A stretch of 64,000 nucleotides of DNA from Noviherbaspirillum cavernae. GTDB taxonomy: Bacteria; Pseudomonadota; Gammaproteobacteria; Burkholderiales; Burkholderiaceae_D. A program made the translations under genes and the position numbers. The first letter of the stretch is position 1. Each line of letters starts with the position of its first letter. Below are positions 8,357 through 20,142 of this stretch, one piece after another. The stretch covers positions 744,001 to 808,000 of the forward strand of contig NZ_QYUN01000002.1 of assembly GCF_003590875.1 (NCBI RefSeq). The letters are read 5' to 3'. The notes under the pieces were generated by a model. It worked only from the letters and a program-made list of their open reading frames with translations. It made no database searches and was not told where the DNA came from.

Positions 8357-9307
8357 TCAGTGGCAAAGCGTTGTGCCTCGATCGACGAATCCGCCATCCT
8401 CCACCGGCAGGAACTCCCATTCGTAGCCACTGTCTTTCAACACCAGCTTGAGCACGCCATGACTCGCGTTGTCGCTGACTTCGGAATTCGGTTTGCGAAA
8501 GCGAAATGGCGACAGGCGAGCGCCGCCGGTTCCCACCACGAACTGACGCATGCCGCGCTTGTCATCCTGCGCGCCATCGCCATTCTGCGGCGCGAAGCGC
8601 TCGTAGTCGTGATCGTGCGACGCCAGGACGAGGTCGGCATCGGCGGCATACAGTGCATTCCAGACGTCCGCCATCTTGTCGTTGTTGCCGTGGCCGCCGG
8701 AACTGTAGCGGGGATGATGCCAGTAAGCGAGTGTGCAGAGCGCCTTGTTGCGCCCAAGTTCGTCCTTGAGCCAGTCGAGCTGCGTCTGATGCTCTTTCGG
8801 CTTCAGATTGCTGTTGAGCGAGATCACGTGCCAGCTGCCCAGCGTGAAGCTGTAATAACCGCGCCGTTCCGGTCCGGCACCGCTGCCGAAGTAACCGTAG
8901 TAACCCATCGCGTACGGCACGCTGTATTCATGGTTGCCGGGAACCGGGTAGGTGCGCGCCTTGAACCGGCCCCAAGTCGGTTCATAGCAGTCGGTGAATT
9001 CGCCCGGCATGCCGATCGGATAGGTGCTGTCGCCGAGGTTCAGTACAGCTGCGTCCTTGTCGTTCGCCAATCTCTCTGCGATCAGAGCCGCTGTTTTGGC
9101 CGCGCCGCTTTGTTCCGCATTGACTTTTCCGCAGTCGGCGATATCGCCGGCGGCGTAGACATTCACGCCCTTGCCCGGCAATTGCACTGCTTTTTGCACA
9201 GTGGTGACAGGTGCCTTGTCGGCAGTGCAGGCCGCCAGTGCAATGATGATCGCAGCGGCTGAAAATGAAAGGGAGAATGTATTGCCGGGAAATTTGTTGT
9301 TGTTCAT
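8357..9307 (-). CDS. Metallophosphoesterase lipoprotein (acid phosphatase-like)
   Basis: The 316-residue protein has a lipoprotein signal peptide ending at LAAC (Cys about residue 27), so it is anchored in an envelope membrane. The calcineurin-like metallophosphatase motifs occur in order: AAGDIADC, LNLGDSTY, VPGNHEY, AYWHHPRY and LASHDHDYERF. It resembles purple acid phosphatase-type periplasmic enzymes, including the GYYSFTLGSWHVISLNSN stretch before the third motif. The start at 9307 gives a normal signal peptide. The substrate is not predictable, and no phosphate-regulation genes are adjacent. Confidence 0.85.
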   Translation of the reverse strand: MNNNKFPGNTFSLSFSAAAIIIALAACTADKAPVTTVQKAVQLPGKGVNVYAAGDIADCGKVNAEQSGAAKTAALIAERLANDKDAAVLNLGDSTYPIGMPGEFTDCYEPTWGRFKARTYPVPGNHEYSVPYAMGYYGYFGSGAGPERRGYYSFTLGSWHVISLNSNLKPKEHQTQLDWLKDELGRNKALCTLAYWHHPRYSSGGHGNNDKMADVWNALYAADADLVLASHDHDYERFAPQNGDGAQDDKRGMRQFVVGTGGARLSPFRFRKPNSEVSDNASHGVLKLVLKDSGYEWEFLPVEDGGFVDRGTTLCH

Positions 9308-9463
9308 CAGGAATACGCCATCAGTCGAATGCAATGAGCGTATCGATTAGCGTATCGATTTCGCGCCTGTGTTGCAAACGATGAAGGCAGTATTCCGTCT
9401 GGAAAGCAAAAATTGATGCTGGCAATGTGGCGTGTGATGGTGCGCTCATTCTGCATCCATGCG

Positions 9464-9796
9464 TCAGAATTCATGCTCTTCAAACGCACGTTTCGCTCTT
9501 TGCTCTGCTGCTTCCCATGCCAGCGCTTCTGTTTCGTAGATGCCAGCGGGAATGTATGTTTCCGCGATCTCCGGTTCGCGTGTCAGACGAACATAGACTT
9601 GGGCTTCATAGGTATCGTCAGGCTGCTTCACGACAAGAATGCGCGCAACGTGATCCCCATCCTGCAAGAAACGTCCGTCCGCAGGCGAGGAGGTCTGGGA
9701 AATTCCTTGTAGGTCGCGTTCCACATCTGCCTGTCCCGGGGATTTTTCCCCACTGCCGATGTCGGATTCGTTCAGATCAGGTTTGTCCTGCGTCAT
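9464..9796 (-). CDS. Hypothetical protein
   Basis: A 110-residue acidic, soluble protein with no signal peptide or membrane segment. The first 45 residues look disordered (Asp, Ser, Gln-rich). The remainder (VARILVVKQPDDTYEAQVYVRL, then YETEALAWEAAEQRAKRAFEE) suggests a small strand-strand-helix domain. ATG 9796 follows AAGGAG at good distance and is preferred over 9811. I do not recognise the family. It stands alone between two lipoprotein genes. Confidence 0.6.
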   Translation of the reverse strand: MTQDKPDLNESDIGSGEKSPGQADVERDLQGISQTSSPADGRFLQDGDHVARILVVKQPDDTYEAQVYVRLTREPEIAETYIPAGIYETEALAWEAAEQRAKRAFEEHEF

Positions 9797-10016
9797 GCAT
9801 TTCTCCTTCACGGCATTGCATTGCGTGACTGAGGGTAAACGCTAAGATGCGATGGCGCACGGATAGTTCGTTGCGAACTGTCGTTTGCCCTGTCGAAACA
9901 GGGAAATGCATTTTCTGCGTTGCCGTGTCTTCAGGCAGCGAGCACGCAATCGCAACTTCGACAGCCTCGCCAAGGCATCCCGACAATTGATTCGCTGCAC
10001 CTCCGGACAAGCCAAG

Positions 10017-11576
10017 CTACTGCTTTCGGGCAATGAAGCCGCCCACAACCACTTGCGCGGTGGATGCATTGGATAGCGAGAATGCGCCGCCGATTTCCTG
10101 GGGGCCATTGCCGCTTGATCCCGTTGCGACCACTGGACCGAAATAGCGTCCGCCCAGTCCGCCAGTCAAGGTGCCGGCGTTGATGGCACCGTTCAGATAA
10201 TTCGCGACGCTTCGACCGGCTGTGCCCATGCCGACCGTGCTTTTCAATGCGACCGGCACCGGCGTGCGCGCCGCATCATGCGTCGTCGCATTCGACAGCG
10301 TCACGGTGACTTCGCGCCTGGCAAAATCCGCCGTCACAGTCACGACGGCCCGGAACATCACAGCGTCCTCGGTCGCGTTGCGCGCATGCCAGCCATAGGC
10401 CACGCCGGCATAGCTTGCCGAGCCGCTGGCGGGCACTGCGACAGGGTCCGTCACTTCGCCGAATGCCACGATGCCGCGCCTGTTCTTGTTGTGTTCCTGC
10501 GATCCCGGCGTCCATTCCACGATCTGCACGGTGTCCTGCGTCATCCATGTACCCAGGTTGGCGTAAGCGAAGGACCAGTTGTCGTATCCGCGGTAGCCTT
10601 TCGAGCCGGGATACGGCACACCGATGCCGGAGCCGCCAGGCAAAATCGTTCGATTGCCATTCTGATCCGGCATGCCATCGCCCGCATGCACGTCCCCATC
10701 CTCATGCAAGCGTCCCCCCTGCGCAGAATCAGGCGTGGTTCCGCCGCTGCGCCAGTCACCGGCCTGCGATTGCATGCCTCTTGTCTCGACGGCGGGGCAG
10801 GGCAGCATGTTGGGCGGGCAGCGCGATGGATTGCCGGCGCGCGGGAAGTAGTGGTTGTTCGCGTAATTGGCCTGCGTACCGGCGGTACCCTTGACGGCGA
10901 CATCGTAGAAGCCGAGGTTCGCGCTGTCGGGCAATGTCGCGAACGACAGCAGCCCGTTCCCGTCCGCCGTCACCCGGCCCTGTGCGAGATTGAATGTTTC
11001 GATGATCACCGGCCGTTCGTTCGTGCCATCCCAGGAGAGTCCGAGCTTGTTCAGCAGCATGGCGAACCCGGACACGCTGCCATTGCCTTGCCGCGCCAAC
11101 CGCACTTCCGCCCAGCCGCCGGAGGCAAGCGTCAGGCCTTTGGCATTGGTGCGATCGGCGATCGGCTCAATCAGGTCGCTGGTGGATTTGCCATACACCT
11201 GCACTCCGGAGCGCGTCAAAGCAATGCCATTGTCGCTGCGTAGCAGCGTGCCGCCGCTGCACTGATAGCCTGCGCCATCGACGCACGACATGGTCATCGG
11301 TGTCGCGGGATCGAGCGGAGCGGGCGGCGTGACTGGCGGCGGCTCATTTCCCGGCCCGGGATCGGTCGGCTTGTCCGAGGGGGTGGATGTGCCGGGCGCG
11401 GGATTATCCTGCTCGTTGGATGGCGTCTGGCGCGTGACTTGTATATTCGGGATGGAAGAACTGCCGCCGCCACCGCAAGCGGCTACGAATAGAGGAAGCA
11501 AAAGGAGGCAGAGTTTGGTGCACAGGAATCGCGAGGCGGGCATGAGTATTTGCATGTGGCTTGAGAATCGATGCAT
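10017..11576 (-). CDS. Surface lipoprotein with TbpB-like C-terminal barrel
   Basis: A 519-residue predicted lipoprotein. The signal peptide ends FVAAC, and the Cys is followed by the Gly/Ser run GGGGSSS and a Pro/Thr-rich linker (about residues 45-95) typical of surface-exposed lipoproteins. The C-terminal quarter (LKSTVGMGTAG onward, with GGRYFGPV, PQEIGGAFSLSN and VVVGGFIARK) resembles the transferrin-binding-protein-like beta-barrel found in TbpB and Slam-dependent lipoproteins. The middle part has no family I recognise. Starts at 11555 or 11543 would give a shorter signal peptide. The ligand is unknown; no TonB receptor or Slam gene is adjacent. Confidence 0.7.
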   Translation of the reverse strand: MHRFSSHMQILMPASRFLCTKLCLLLLPLFVAACGGGGSSSIPNIQVTRQTPSNEQDNPAPGTSTPSDKPTDPGPGNEPPPVTPPAPLDPATPMTMSCVDGAGYQCSGGTLLRSDNGIALTRSGVQVYGKSTSDLIEPIADRTNAKGLTLASGGWAEVRLARQGNGSVSGFAMLLNKLGLSWDGTNERPVIIETFNLAQGRVTADGNGLLSFATLPDSANLGFYDVAVKGTAGTQANYANNHYFPRAGNPSRCPPNMLPCPAVETRGMQSQAGDWRSGGTTPDSAQGGRLHEDGDVHAGDGMPDQNGNRTILPGGSGIGVPYPGSKGYRGYDNWSFAYANLGTWMTQDTVQIVEWTPGSQEHNKNRRGIVAFGEVTDPVAVPASGSASYAGVAYGWHARNATEDAVMFRAVVTVTADFARREVTVTLSNATTHDAARTPVPVALKSTVGMGTAGRSVANYLNGAINAGTLTGGLGGRYFGPVVATGSSGNGPQEIGGAFSLSNASTAQVVVGGFIARKQ

Positions 11577-12326
11577 CCTCGATCGGAAGATGGAGGAAAG
11601 TAGTCATCAATGTAGCCAGCCGTCGCGGCGTGCGCCTTGAGGTTCAACAACGCAGAGCGACTCGCACTGCATCACGGACCAGCGATTTTGACGATGCTCT
11701 ATCGCGAGTGATTTATCGAGATTGGCATGGCCGGTGTGTGATATCGCCCCCGGCGAGACAATCAAAGCGATTGCTGATGCGCTGTGCAAGCCATTGCGAC
11801 GACAGACGCAGGGTCGTCAGTCGCGCGGGAACAATCAGAGCGGTTCGTGCACAGACCGGAGCCGTGCCAGTCTTGATTCCATCAAGACTGGCTTCAGGAC
11901 GCATGCAGAAATCATGGTCGCCTGCATGATGGTGTTAATGCTGTCGCCGCAACTGCTCACGATGCGATGTGTGCGTATCATCATCCACTTCCGACGAGGG
12001 TCGGTCCTCAATGAAGTGGATGGGAGATCAGTTCAAGGCATGCAGATTGAACTTGCGAGAAATGGAGCAGGAATCGCGTACCCCGCTGTGTCGGATGATC
12101 GTCGGTGCGTTCTTGTTTTTCGCCATGACGGGAAACAGGAGCGTCATGAGCATCGGACTTGAGAACGGGTTTCTTCATGATGTTCTCGGTTTCGTGACGC
12201 TCGCGCTTGCGGTTTCGCGTGATGAATCGGAAATGGCGGGAGGAGTGAAAACGGCTAGATATCGGCAATTTTGCGAAATATCGAAGGCCGCATGAACGAT
12301 CGCAGGCACGTGGCCTGGCGAAAAAA
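11577..12326. other. Gene-poor 750-bp interval with one hairpin
   Basis: No reading frame here has protein-like composition or recognisable motifs, and the open frames on both strands look like chance. The only clear structure is a perfect 11-bp hairpin at 11866-11892 (GCCAGTCTTGA, 5-base loop, complement). It has no T run on either side, so it is not an obvious intrinsic terminator. Confidence 0.45.
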
Positions 12327-12355
12327 ATGCCCAACTGCAAAAAACAGTTGGGCAT
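12327..12355 (-). terminator. Terminator of ssrA
   Basis: An 11-bp perfect stem (ATGCCCAACTG / CAGTTGGGCAT) with a 7-base loop is followed on the minus strand by a run of T (complement of A at 12320-12326). It lies just past the 3' end of the tmRNA gene. Confidence 0.85.
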
Positions 12356-12361
12356 TCATAT

Positions 12362-12738
12362 TGGTGGAGGCGGCGGGAATCGAACCCGCGTCCAGAAGCA
12401 CTCTACAGACAGTTCTACATACTTAGTGCTGCCAATTGGTTTTAACCCTGCCGACGCGGACGCACACGCTTCGTCAAGGCGAGTTACCTATTTTTAACGC
12501 TACACCAAGTAACCCGATGTAACGCGATTCCCTGTATATGACTCTACTGCTGTTGCCAGCCCGCCCCAGGGAAGAGACGGTGTAGAGCTAGAAAGTTCTT
12601 AGGTTTCTAGGGGTTTACGCTGCGAGAGCGTAAGATTCATCGTTTGCATTTAAGCATTTCCGGTTGGATTTACGAGGTAGCCAGTCCTCGGTATGCCCTG
12701 CGCTGCTTTGCAACCCCTGTCGAAACCAGGTCGCCCCC
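12362..12738 (-). ncRNA. ssrA: Transfer-messenger RNA
   Basis: A one-piece tmRNA of about 377 bases. The 5' end reads GGGGGCGACCTGGTTTCGAC on the minus strand, and the 3' end carries the T-arm GGGAATCGAACC complement and an encoded CCA ending at 12362. The tag reading frame lies at 12615-12647 and encodes ANDESYALAA followed by TAA, the usual betaproteobacterial tag. The RNA rescues stalled ribosomes with SmpB and marks the nascent chain for proteolysis. A TACAAT box at 12752-12757 is a candidate -10. The gene sits between gph and the lipoprotein gene and ends at a strong terminator. Confidence 0.96.
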
Positions 12739-12762
12739 GAAGCAGGAGTCTATTGTATCGCA

Positions 12763-13443
12763 TCAGATGGGGCGGGGCCGCCCCGTTTCAAGGGGTCTTT
12801 GCCGAATGAATTCAAGAATTTGCAGCGGCGTTTCGGCAATCGCATCGGCACTCCACGTAGCGGGTTCTTGATTGCCGCAATAGCCCCACGCAGCCGCAAC
12901 AGTCGTCATGCCCGCAGCCTGGCCAGCCTGTATGTCGCGCAGATCGTCGCCGACATACCAGCAATCTTGCGGCGCAAGCGCAAGCCGTCGTGCGGCTTCC
13001 AGCAACGGCTCGGGATGGGGTTTGGGATGCGGCGTTGTATCACCGGAAATGACGCACCCCGCTTGTTGCAACCCTATTTGAGGAACGAGCAGATCGGTAA
13101 AACGAGCCGCCTTGTTGGTGACGATGCCCCATTGCAAGCCAGAGTTGAACAGTTCCTGCAGCAACGCCGCCACACCGTTAAACAGCGTGCTCTTTACCGC
13201 AAGCGCGGCGGCATAGTTATTCAGAAAAGCAACACGCAATTCTTCATAGTTCTCATCCTCCGGTTTCAGCCCGAATGCGGCACCAATCAATCCGCGTGCT
13301 CCTGCGGATGCGACCGGACGCAACTGTTCGTAAGGCGTTGGTGCGAGGCCGCGTTCAACGCGGAGCTGATTGACGGCTTCCGCCAAATCGGGAGCAGTAT
13401 CTGCAAGAGTGCCGTCGAGGTCGAACAAGACGGCGCGAGGCAT
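12763..13443 (-). CDS. gph: Phosphoglycolate phosphatase (HAD hydrolase)
   Basis: A 226-residue HAD-superfamily phosphatase expected to remove 2-phosphoglycolate. Motif I is LFDLDGTLADT near the N-terminus, motif II lies in WGIVTNKAARF, and motifs III and IV in KPHPEPLL and YVGDDLRD. The DLAEAVNQLR cap segment fits the Gph type. It lies downstream of ubiG on the same strand, the usual ubiG-gph arrangement of Burkholderiales. Starts at 13461 and 13497 are also open; 13443 (MPRAVLFDLDGT) gives the typical N-terminus, but no start has a good ribosome site. Confidence 0.9.
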   Translation of the reverse strand: MPRAVLFDLDGTLADTAPDLAEAVNQLRVERGLAPTPYEQLRPVASAGARGLIGAAFGLKPEDENYEELRVAFLNNYAAALAVKSTLFNGVAALLQELFNSGLQWGIVTNKAARFTDLLVPQIGLQQAGCVISGDTTPHPKPHPEPLLEAARRLALAPQDCWYVGDDLRDIQAGQAAGMTTVAAAWGYCGNQEPATWSADAIAETPLQILEFIRQRPLETGRPRPI

Positions 13444-13545
13444 GGGATGATGCATGGGCATTTTCAGGAACACATTGATGCCGGTGGAGTTCTGCATGGG
13501 GAGATATTCATGCAGGCTCTCGCACTTTGCGGGTTGTTCAAATTT

Positions 13546-14241
13546 TCAGGCAGGACGCGTACAGGCAACGAGATAATTGACGTCGGTATCCCGATTCAAC
13601 GAGTATATTTTCGTCAATGGATTGTAGGTTATGCCCTTGAGCGTTTCGAGCGTCAAGCCTGCATTGCGTATGAACTGCGCCAGCTCGGCAGGGGTGATGA
13701 ACTTCGCATACTCGTGCGTGCCCTTCGGGAGCAGCCGCAGCAGGTATTCCGCGCCGATGACCGCGAATGCATATGCCTTGAGATTGCGGTTTATGGTTGA
13801 AAAAAACACATGGCCGCCCGGTTTGACCAACGTTGCGCAGGCGCGCACCACGGCTGCGGGGTCTGGCACATGCTCGAGCATTTCCATGCAGGTAACGATG
13901 TCATAACGCGCCGCTTCGCGCGCTGCCAGCTCTTCCGCGGAGATCAATTCATAACGCACCGCGACGCCGGATTCGAGGCTGTGCAAGTCGGCGACCTTCA
14001 GTGCTTTTTCAGAAAGATCGATGCCGGTAACTTGTGCACCTTTCTTTGCCATGGACTCGGCAAGTATGCCGCCTCCGCAACCAATGTCCGCCACGGTTTT
14101 TCCTGCCAATGGAACACGCGCATTGATCCACTCGAGCCGGAGCGGATTGATCTCATGCAATGGCCGGAATTCGGAAGTGGGATCCCACCAACGGTGTGCG
14201 AGATCGCTGAATTTTTGCAGTTCTAAAGGATCGGCATTCAT
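13546..14241 (-). CDS. ubiG: Ubiquinone biosynthesis O-methyltransferase
   Basis: The 231-residue SAM-dependent enzyme performs both O-methylations in ubiquinone synthesis. The N-terminal [20 protein letters not shown], then LRLEWI, is the UbiG signature. The SAM motif is [16 protein letters not shown] (about residues 50-65), with [13 protein letters not shown] and FFSTINRN following. The start at 14241 ([11 protein letters not shown]) matches the family; the open frame extends 19 codons further upstream into the ompA terminator, which is not credible. It is followed by gph on the same strand. Confidence 0.95.
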   Translation of the reverse strand: MNADPLELQKFSDLAHRWWDPTSEFRPLHEINPLRLEWINARVPLAGKTVADIGCGGGILAESMAKKGAQVTGIDLSEKALKVADLHSLESGVAVRYELISAEELAAREAARYDIVTCMEMLEHVPDPAAVVRACATLVKPGGHVFFSTINRNLKAYAFAVIGAEYLLRLLPKGTHEYAKFITPAELAQFIRNAGLTLETLKGITYNPLTKIYSLNRDTDVNYLVACTRPA

Positions 14242-14315
14242 GGAGTGAATGATAGCGGTAAAGTGGATATTGCGCTGCGAACAGGCACCAGCCAACACCC
14301 CCGACAGGCGAAAAA

Positions 14316-14337
14316 AAACCCCGCCGAAGCGGGGTTT
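14316..14337 (-). terminator. Terminator of ompA
   Basis: The stem AAACCCCGC / GCGGGGTTT with loop CGAA-type tetraloop is followed on the minus strand by eight T. It lies 18 bases past the ompA stop codon. Confidence 0.9.
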
Positions 14338-14355
14338 TCGATTCAGGAAAATCGA

Positions 14356-15003
14356 TTACTTGTTGCTACGTGTGCCAACGACTTCGATTTCCACGCGACG
14401 GTTCTTGGCGCGGCCGGCAGCAGTCTTGTTGTCTGCGACTGGCTGTTTTTCGCCCTTGCCTTCAGTGTAGACGCGGTTGGCTTCGATACCCTTGGATACC
14501 AGATAAGCCTTGACAGCTTCAGCGCGACGCACGGACAGTTTCTGGTTGTACGCATCGGTACCGACCGAATCAGTGTGGCCGACTGCGATGATGACTTCCA
14601 GGTTCATGCCTTGCAGCTTCGATACGAGGTCATCCAGCTTCGTCTTGCCGTCTGCCTTCAGTACAGCTTTGTCAAAGTCAAAGAAAGTGTCAGCAGCAAA
14701 TGTCACTTTTTCCGAAACAGGTGCGGCTGCAGGTGCAGGTGCAGGTGCCGGCGCAGGTGCGGCTGCCGGTGCAGGTGCAGGTTCTGCTTTGGCAACTACG
14801 CCATCACAACCGACCACTGTTGCATCAGCCGGAGTCCAGTAACCATTGCGCACGCACAGACCGGTGCCGCTGCGGACGACTACGCCGCGAGTATCTTGCA
14901 CGTAAGCGCTATACGGAGTTTTTGCCTGGATGTTTTCTTGAGCAAATGCGGGAAGGGACACAACTGCGGATGCAGCAAAGACGAATTTTGCTAAGTTATT
15001 CAT
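14356..15003 (-). CDS. OmpA family outer-membrane protein
   Basis: A 215-residue envelope protein. Residues 1-21 are a signal peptide ending PAFA. The mature N-terminal part (about 22-70) contains YVQDTRGVVVRSGTGLCVRNGYW with two Cys. A Pro/Ala repeat linker (about 73-95) follows, then an OmpA-type peptidoglycan-binding domain with FFDFDKAVLK, the GHTDSVGTDAYNQKLSVRRA motif and NRRVEIEV. There is no eight-stranded barrel, so it is closer to short OmpA-like proteins of Burkholderiales than to E. coli OmpA. AAGAGG precedes the ATG, and it is followed by a strong terminator. It is probably abundant. Confidence 0.9.
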   Translation of the reverse strand: MNNLAKFVFAASAVVSLPAFAQENIQAKTPYSAYVQDTRGVVVRSGTGLCVRNGYWTPADATVVGCDGVVAKAEPAPAPAAAPAPAPAPAPAAAPVSEKVTFAADTFFDFDKAVLKADGKTKLDDLVSKLQGMNLEVIIAVGHTDSVGTDAYNQKLSVRRAEAVKAYLVSKGIEANRVYTEGKGEKQPVADNKTAAGRAKNRRVEIEVVGTRSNK

Positions 15004-15304
15004 ATTTTTCCTCTTGGTTGAGATATCCGCAGATTAACTGCGCAACAAATTTACAACTATTAGAACTGGAACCGATACTACCACATGATATTAGATCATC
15101 TTTTTGTAAGGTTGTTCGCCTGCAATGATCTTTCAGCAGCGTCATTTTGCCATATGCTTGATATAGAGCGAATGTGGCAATTTGGTGCGCTGCGAGTTTT
15201 TAACAATCTGTTGTGTAATTGAGACGGATTGTGAAAAATGCTAGATTTTTTATTAAACGTCTGAAAGTGTTCAATTTTCTTGGCAAAGCAGTAATCTCAC
15301 AGTG
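15004..15304. other. AT-rich intergenic region between two ompA-like genes
   Basis: About 300 bases, clearly richer in A and T than the flanks, with no protein-like frame. It must hold the ompA promoter (minus strand) and the end of the upstream OmpA-like transcript. I could not identify a convincing terminator or a promoter with both boxes. Confidence 0.5.
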
Positions 15305-15988
15305 CTATTTTGCTGTGCCGCGAACTTCAATGACGACACGACGATTGGGCGAAAGACATTTAATTAATTCTGCGTGATTCGGTGTGTCGGCGCAGGCTTT
15401 GACTGGTTGCGTCTTGCCGGCGCCAAGTGTGTTTATCTGCTCCGTTGAACCCTTGCGCTTCAGATGGCTTGCGACAGCATTGGCGCGTTGTTCCGAGAGT
15501 TTTTGGTTGTATTGTTGCGAACCAAGTCGATCAGAATGACCAGTCACCAGAATGGCCTCGATTCGTGCGCAGGATGCCATCTTTTGCAGCATTTCATCAT
15601 CGAGTCGCTTTTTTGCCGCGTCGCTCAAGTTTGCCTTGTCAAATGCAAAAGCCTGGTCGTTGTCGAGAGTAACTGCAAAATTGCAGCGTGTCGGTGCCGG
15701 AGGTGCAACGGATGCCTGAACCAGAGTTGCTGGTGATGTTGCGATGGTGGGGGCGATGGGCTTCGCGATCGGTGGTGTCAGTTCTCCATCGCAACCGGTT
15801 GCGGCGTCGGTGGATGTCCAGTAACCGCTGCGCCAGCACAGTCCATACTGGCTGCGCGCCACGACGCCGCGATCATCCTGTGCATAGGCGTTATTGCTCG
15901 AGGTGGCTTGAATATCGGAAACGGGTTGAGCGGAAACGCCAATCACGATCGAGCCGAGGATGAGGCCAACTGCCGTGTTCTTGAACAT
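15305..15988 (-). CDS. OmpA family protein, divergent paralogue
   Basis: A 227-residue paralogue of the neighbouring OmpA-like protein, with the same layout: signal peptide (cleavage near VSAQ), the N-terminal block AYAQDDRGVVARSQYGLCWRSGYW, a shorter Pro/Ala/Thr linker, and an OmpA domain with FAFDKANLSD, GHSDRLGSQQYNQKLSEQRA and NRRVVIEV. It differs by extra Cys residues (CNFAV, SCARIE, ACADTP, IKCLSP) that could form disulfides and by an insertion before the last strand. It is likely the product of tandem duplication. Role: envelope anchoring to peptidoglycan, by family. Confidence 0.85.
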   Translation of the reverse strand: MFKNTAVGLILGSIVIGVSAQPVSDIQATSSNNAYAQDDRGVVARSQYGLCWRSGYWTSTDAATGCDGELTPPIAKPIAPTIATSPATLVQASVAPPAPTRCNFAVTLDNDQAFAFDKANLSDAAKKRLDDEMLQKMASCARIEAILVTGHSDRLGSQQYNQKLSEQRANAVASHLKRKGSTEQINTLGAGKTQPVKACADTPNHAELIKCLSPNRRVVIEVRGTAK

Positions 15989-16198
15989 GTTTATTTCTTT
16001 GTGGGAATTTCTGCGAAACCGATATTTTGCCGTTTATGGTTCCGGATTCAAACATATTTTTCGTAAGCAACCTTTGCTCTTGACTGTGTTGTCGCAACAG
16101 CGGCAAGGCAGCTCCGTCATGCATCGGTTGCGAATGGCGGCATGCTAAAATCCAACGTTTGATGTGCCAACGTAAGCTCAACATAGGCCAACTTGCCA

Positions 16199-18822
<2,624 letters not shown>

Positions 18823-18823
<1 letters not shown>

Positions 18824-19926
18824 TGACACAGGTCTATAATTTTTCCGCTGGTCCGGCGGTGTTGCCGAAGGAGGTGCTGAAGCAGGCCGCCGATGAAATG
18901 CTCGACTGGCACGGCAGTGGCATGTCCGTCATGGAAATGAGCCATCGCGGCAAGGAATTCATCTCGATTTATGAGGCAGCGGAACGCGATCTGCGCGATC
19001 TGCTTGACGTGCCCGCGAATTACAAGGTGTTGTTTCTGCAGGGCGGTGGCATTGGCGAGAATGCGATTGTCCCGATGAATCTCGTTGGGAGAAAAACGCA
19101 GCCCGCCGTGGTTGATTTCATCCATACCGGCTCATGGTCGGGAAAATCAATCAAGGAAGCGAAGAAGTATTGCACCGTGAACGTTGCGGCTTCTTCCGAA
19201 AAGCAGAAATTTTCGGCCATCCCGCCGCGTGACACCTGGAAGCTGTCGAAAGATGCGGCGTACGTTCACGTTTGCACCAACGAAACGATCGATGGGGTCG
19301 AATTCCAGTACACGCCCGACGTCAATGCCGATACCGGCAACGCACCGCTGGTGGCGGATATGTCCTCGCACATCCTGTCGCGTCCTGTTGATGTGTCGAA
19401 ATACGGTGTGATTTTCGGCGGCGCACAGAAAAACATCGGCCCTGCCGGTGTGACGCTGGCCATCATCCGCGAAGATCTGATCGGCCATGCATTATCGATC
19501 TGCCCGTCGGCCTTCGACTGGAAGCTGGTGGCGGAGAATCATTCGATGTACAACACACCGCCCACTTATGCGATCTACATTGCAGGACTGGTTTTTCAGT
19601 GGCTGAAGAAGCAGGGGGGCATAGCTGCAATGGAACAGCGCAACATCGCGAAGGCGGCGTTGCTTTACGACTATCTGGATTCGACCGGCTTCTATCGCAA
19701 CGACATTGCGAAAGATTGCCGTTCGCGCATGAACGTGCCGTTTTTCCTGAACGACGAATCGTTGAATGATGCTTTCCTCGCAGGTGCGAAAGAGCGCGGC
19801 CTGCTCCAGTTGAAAGGTCATAAATCGGTTGGCGGCATGCGCGCGTCGATCTATAACGCCATGCCGTTCGAAGGTGTGCAGGCACTGGTGGATTACCTGA
19901 AAGACTTTGAGAAAAAAAGCGGATAG
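18823..19926 (+). CDS. serC: Phosphoserine aminotransferase
   Basis: The 367-residue PLP enzyme of serine synthesis makes 3-phosphoserine from 3-phosphohydroxypyruvate and glutamate; in many proteobacteria it also acts in pyridoxal phosphate synthesis. Segments seen are [52 protein letters not shown] and the PLP-lysine region [18 protein letters not shown]. The ATG overlaps the gyrA stop codon (TGATG) behind GGAGGA, so the two are translationally coupled. The 216-base gap to pheA includes no obvious terminator. Confidence 0.96.
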
Positions 19927-20142
19927 TGAATTCGCCATCCGTTGGGAATGGTGAGTGCAACCTGGCTCGATTGTCGGGTTAAGGCTGCGCCGGCTAAGGT
20001 TTTTTCGACCCGCAAACCCGCATGGCACCGTAGCAATTTCCGAAAATCGGATACTTATTCAACGTAGCCTTAAGCGAGTTTTGCTGCGGCACCACCCCAT
20101 TCCGGCTTTTCCTTGCGAGAGGGCGCGAAGTGACTACGATAG

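Noticed and set aside
11722-12162. 146-codon plus-strand frame in the gene-poor interval
   Set aside because: Composition is Arg/Cys-rich, without any motif, and it overlaps equally long frames on the other strand.
12361-12400. tRNA-like sequence with GGGAATCGAACCCGCG
   Set aside because: It is the 3' tRNA-like part of the tmRNA, not a separate tRNA gene.
14700-14790. Short tandem repeats resembling a satellite
   Set aside because: They encode the Pro/Ala linker of the OmpA-like protein and reflect repeated codons only.
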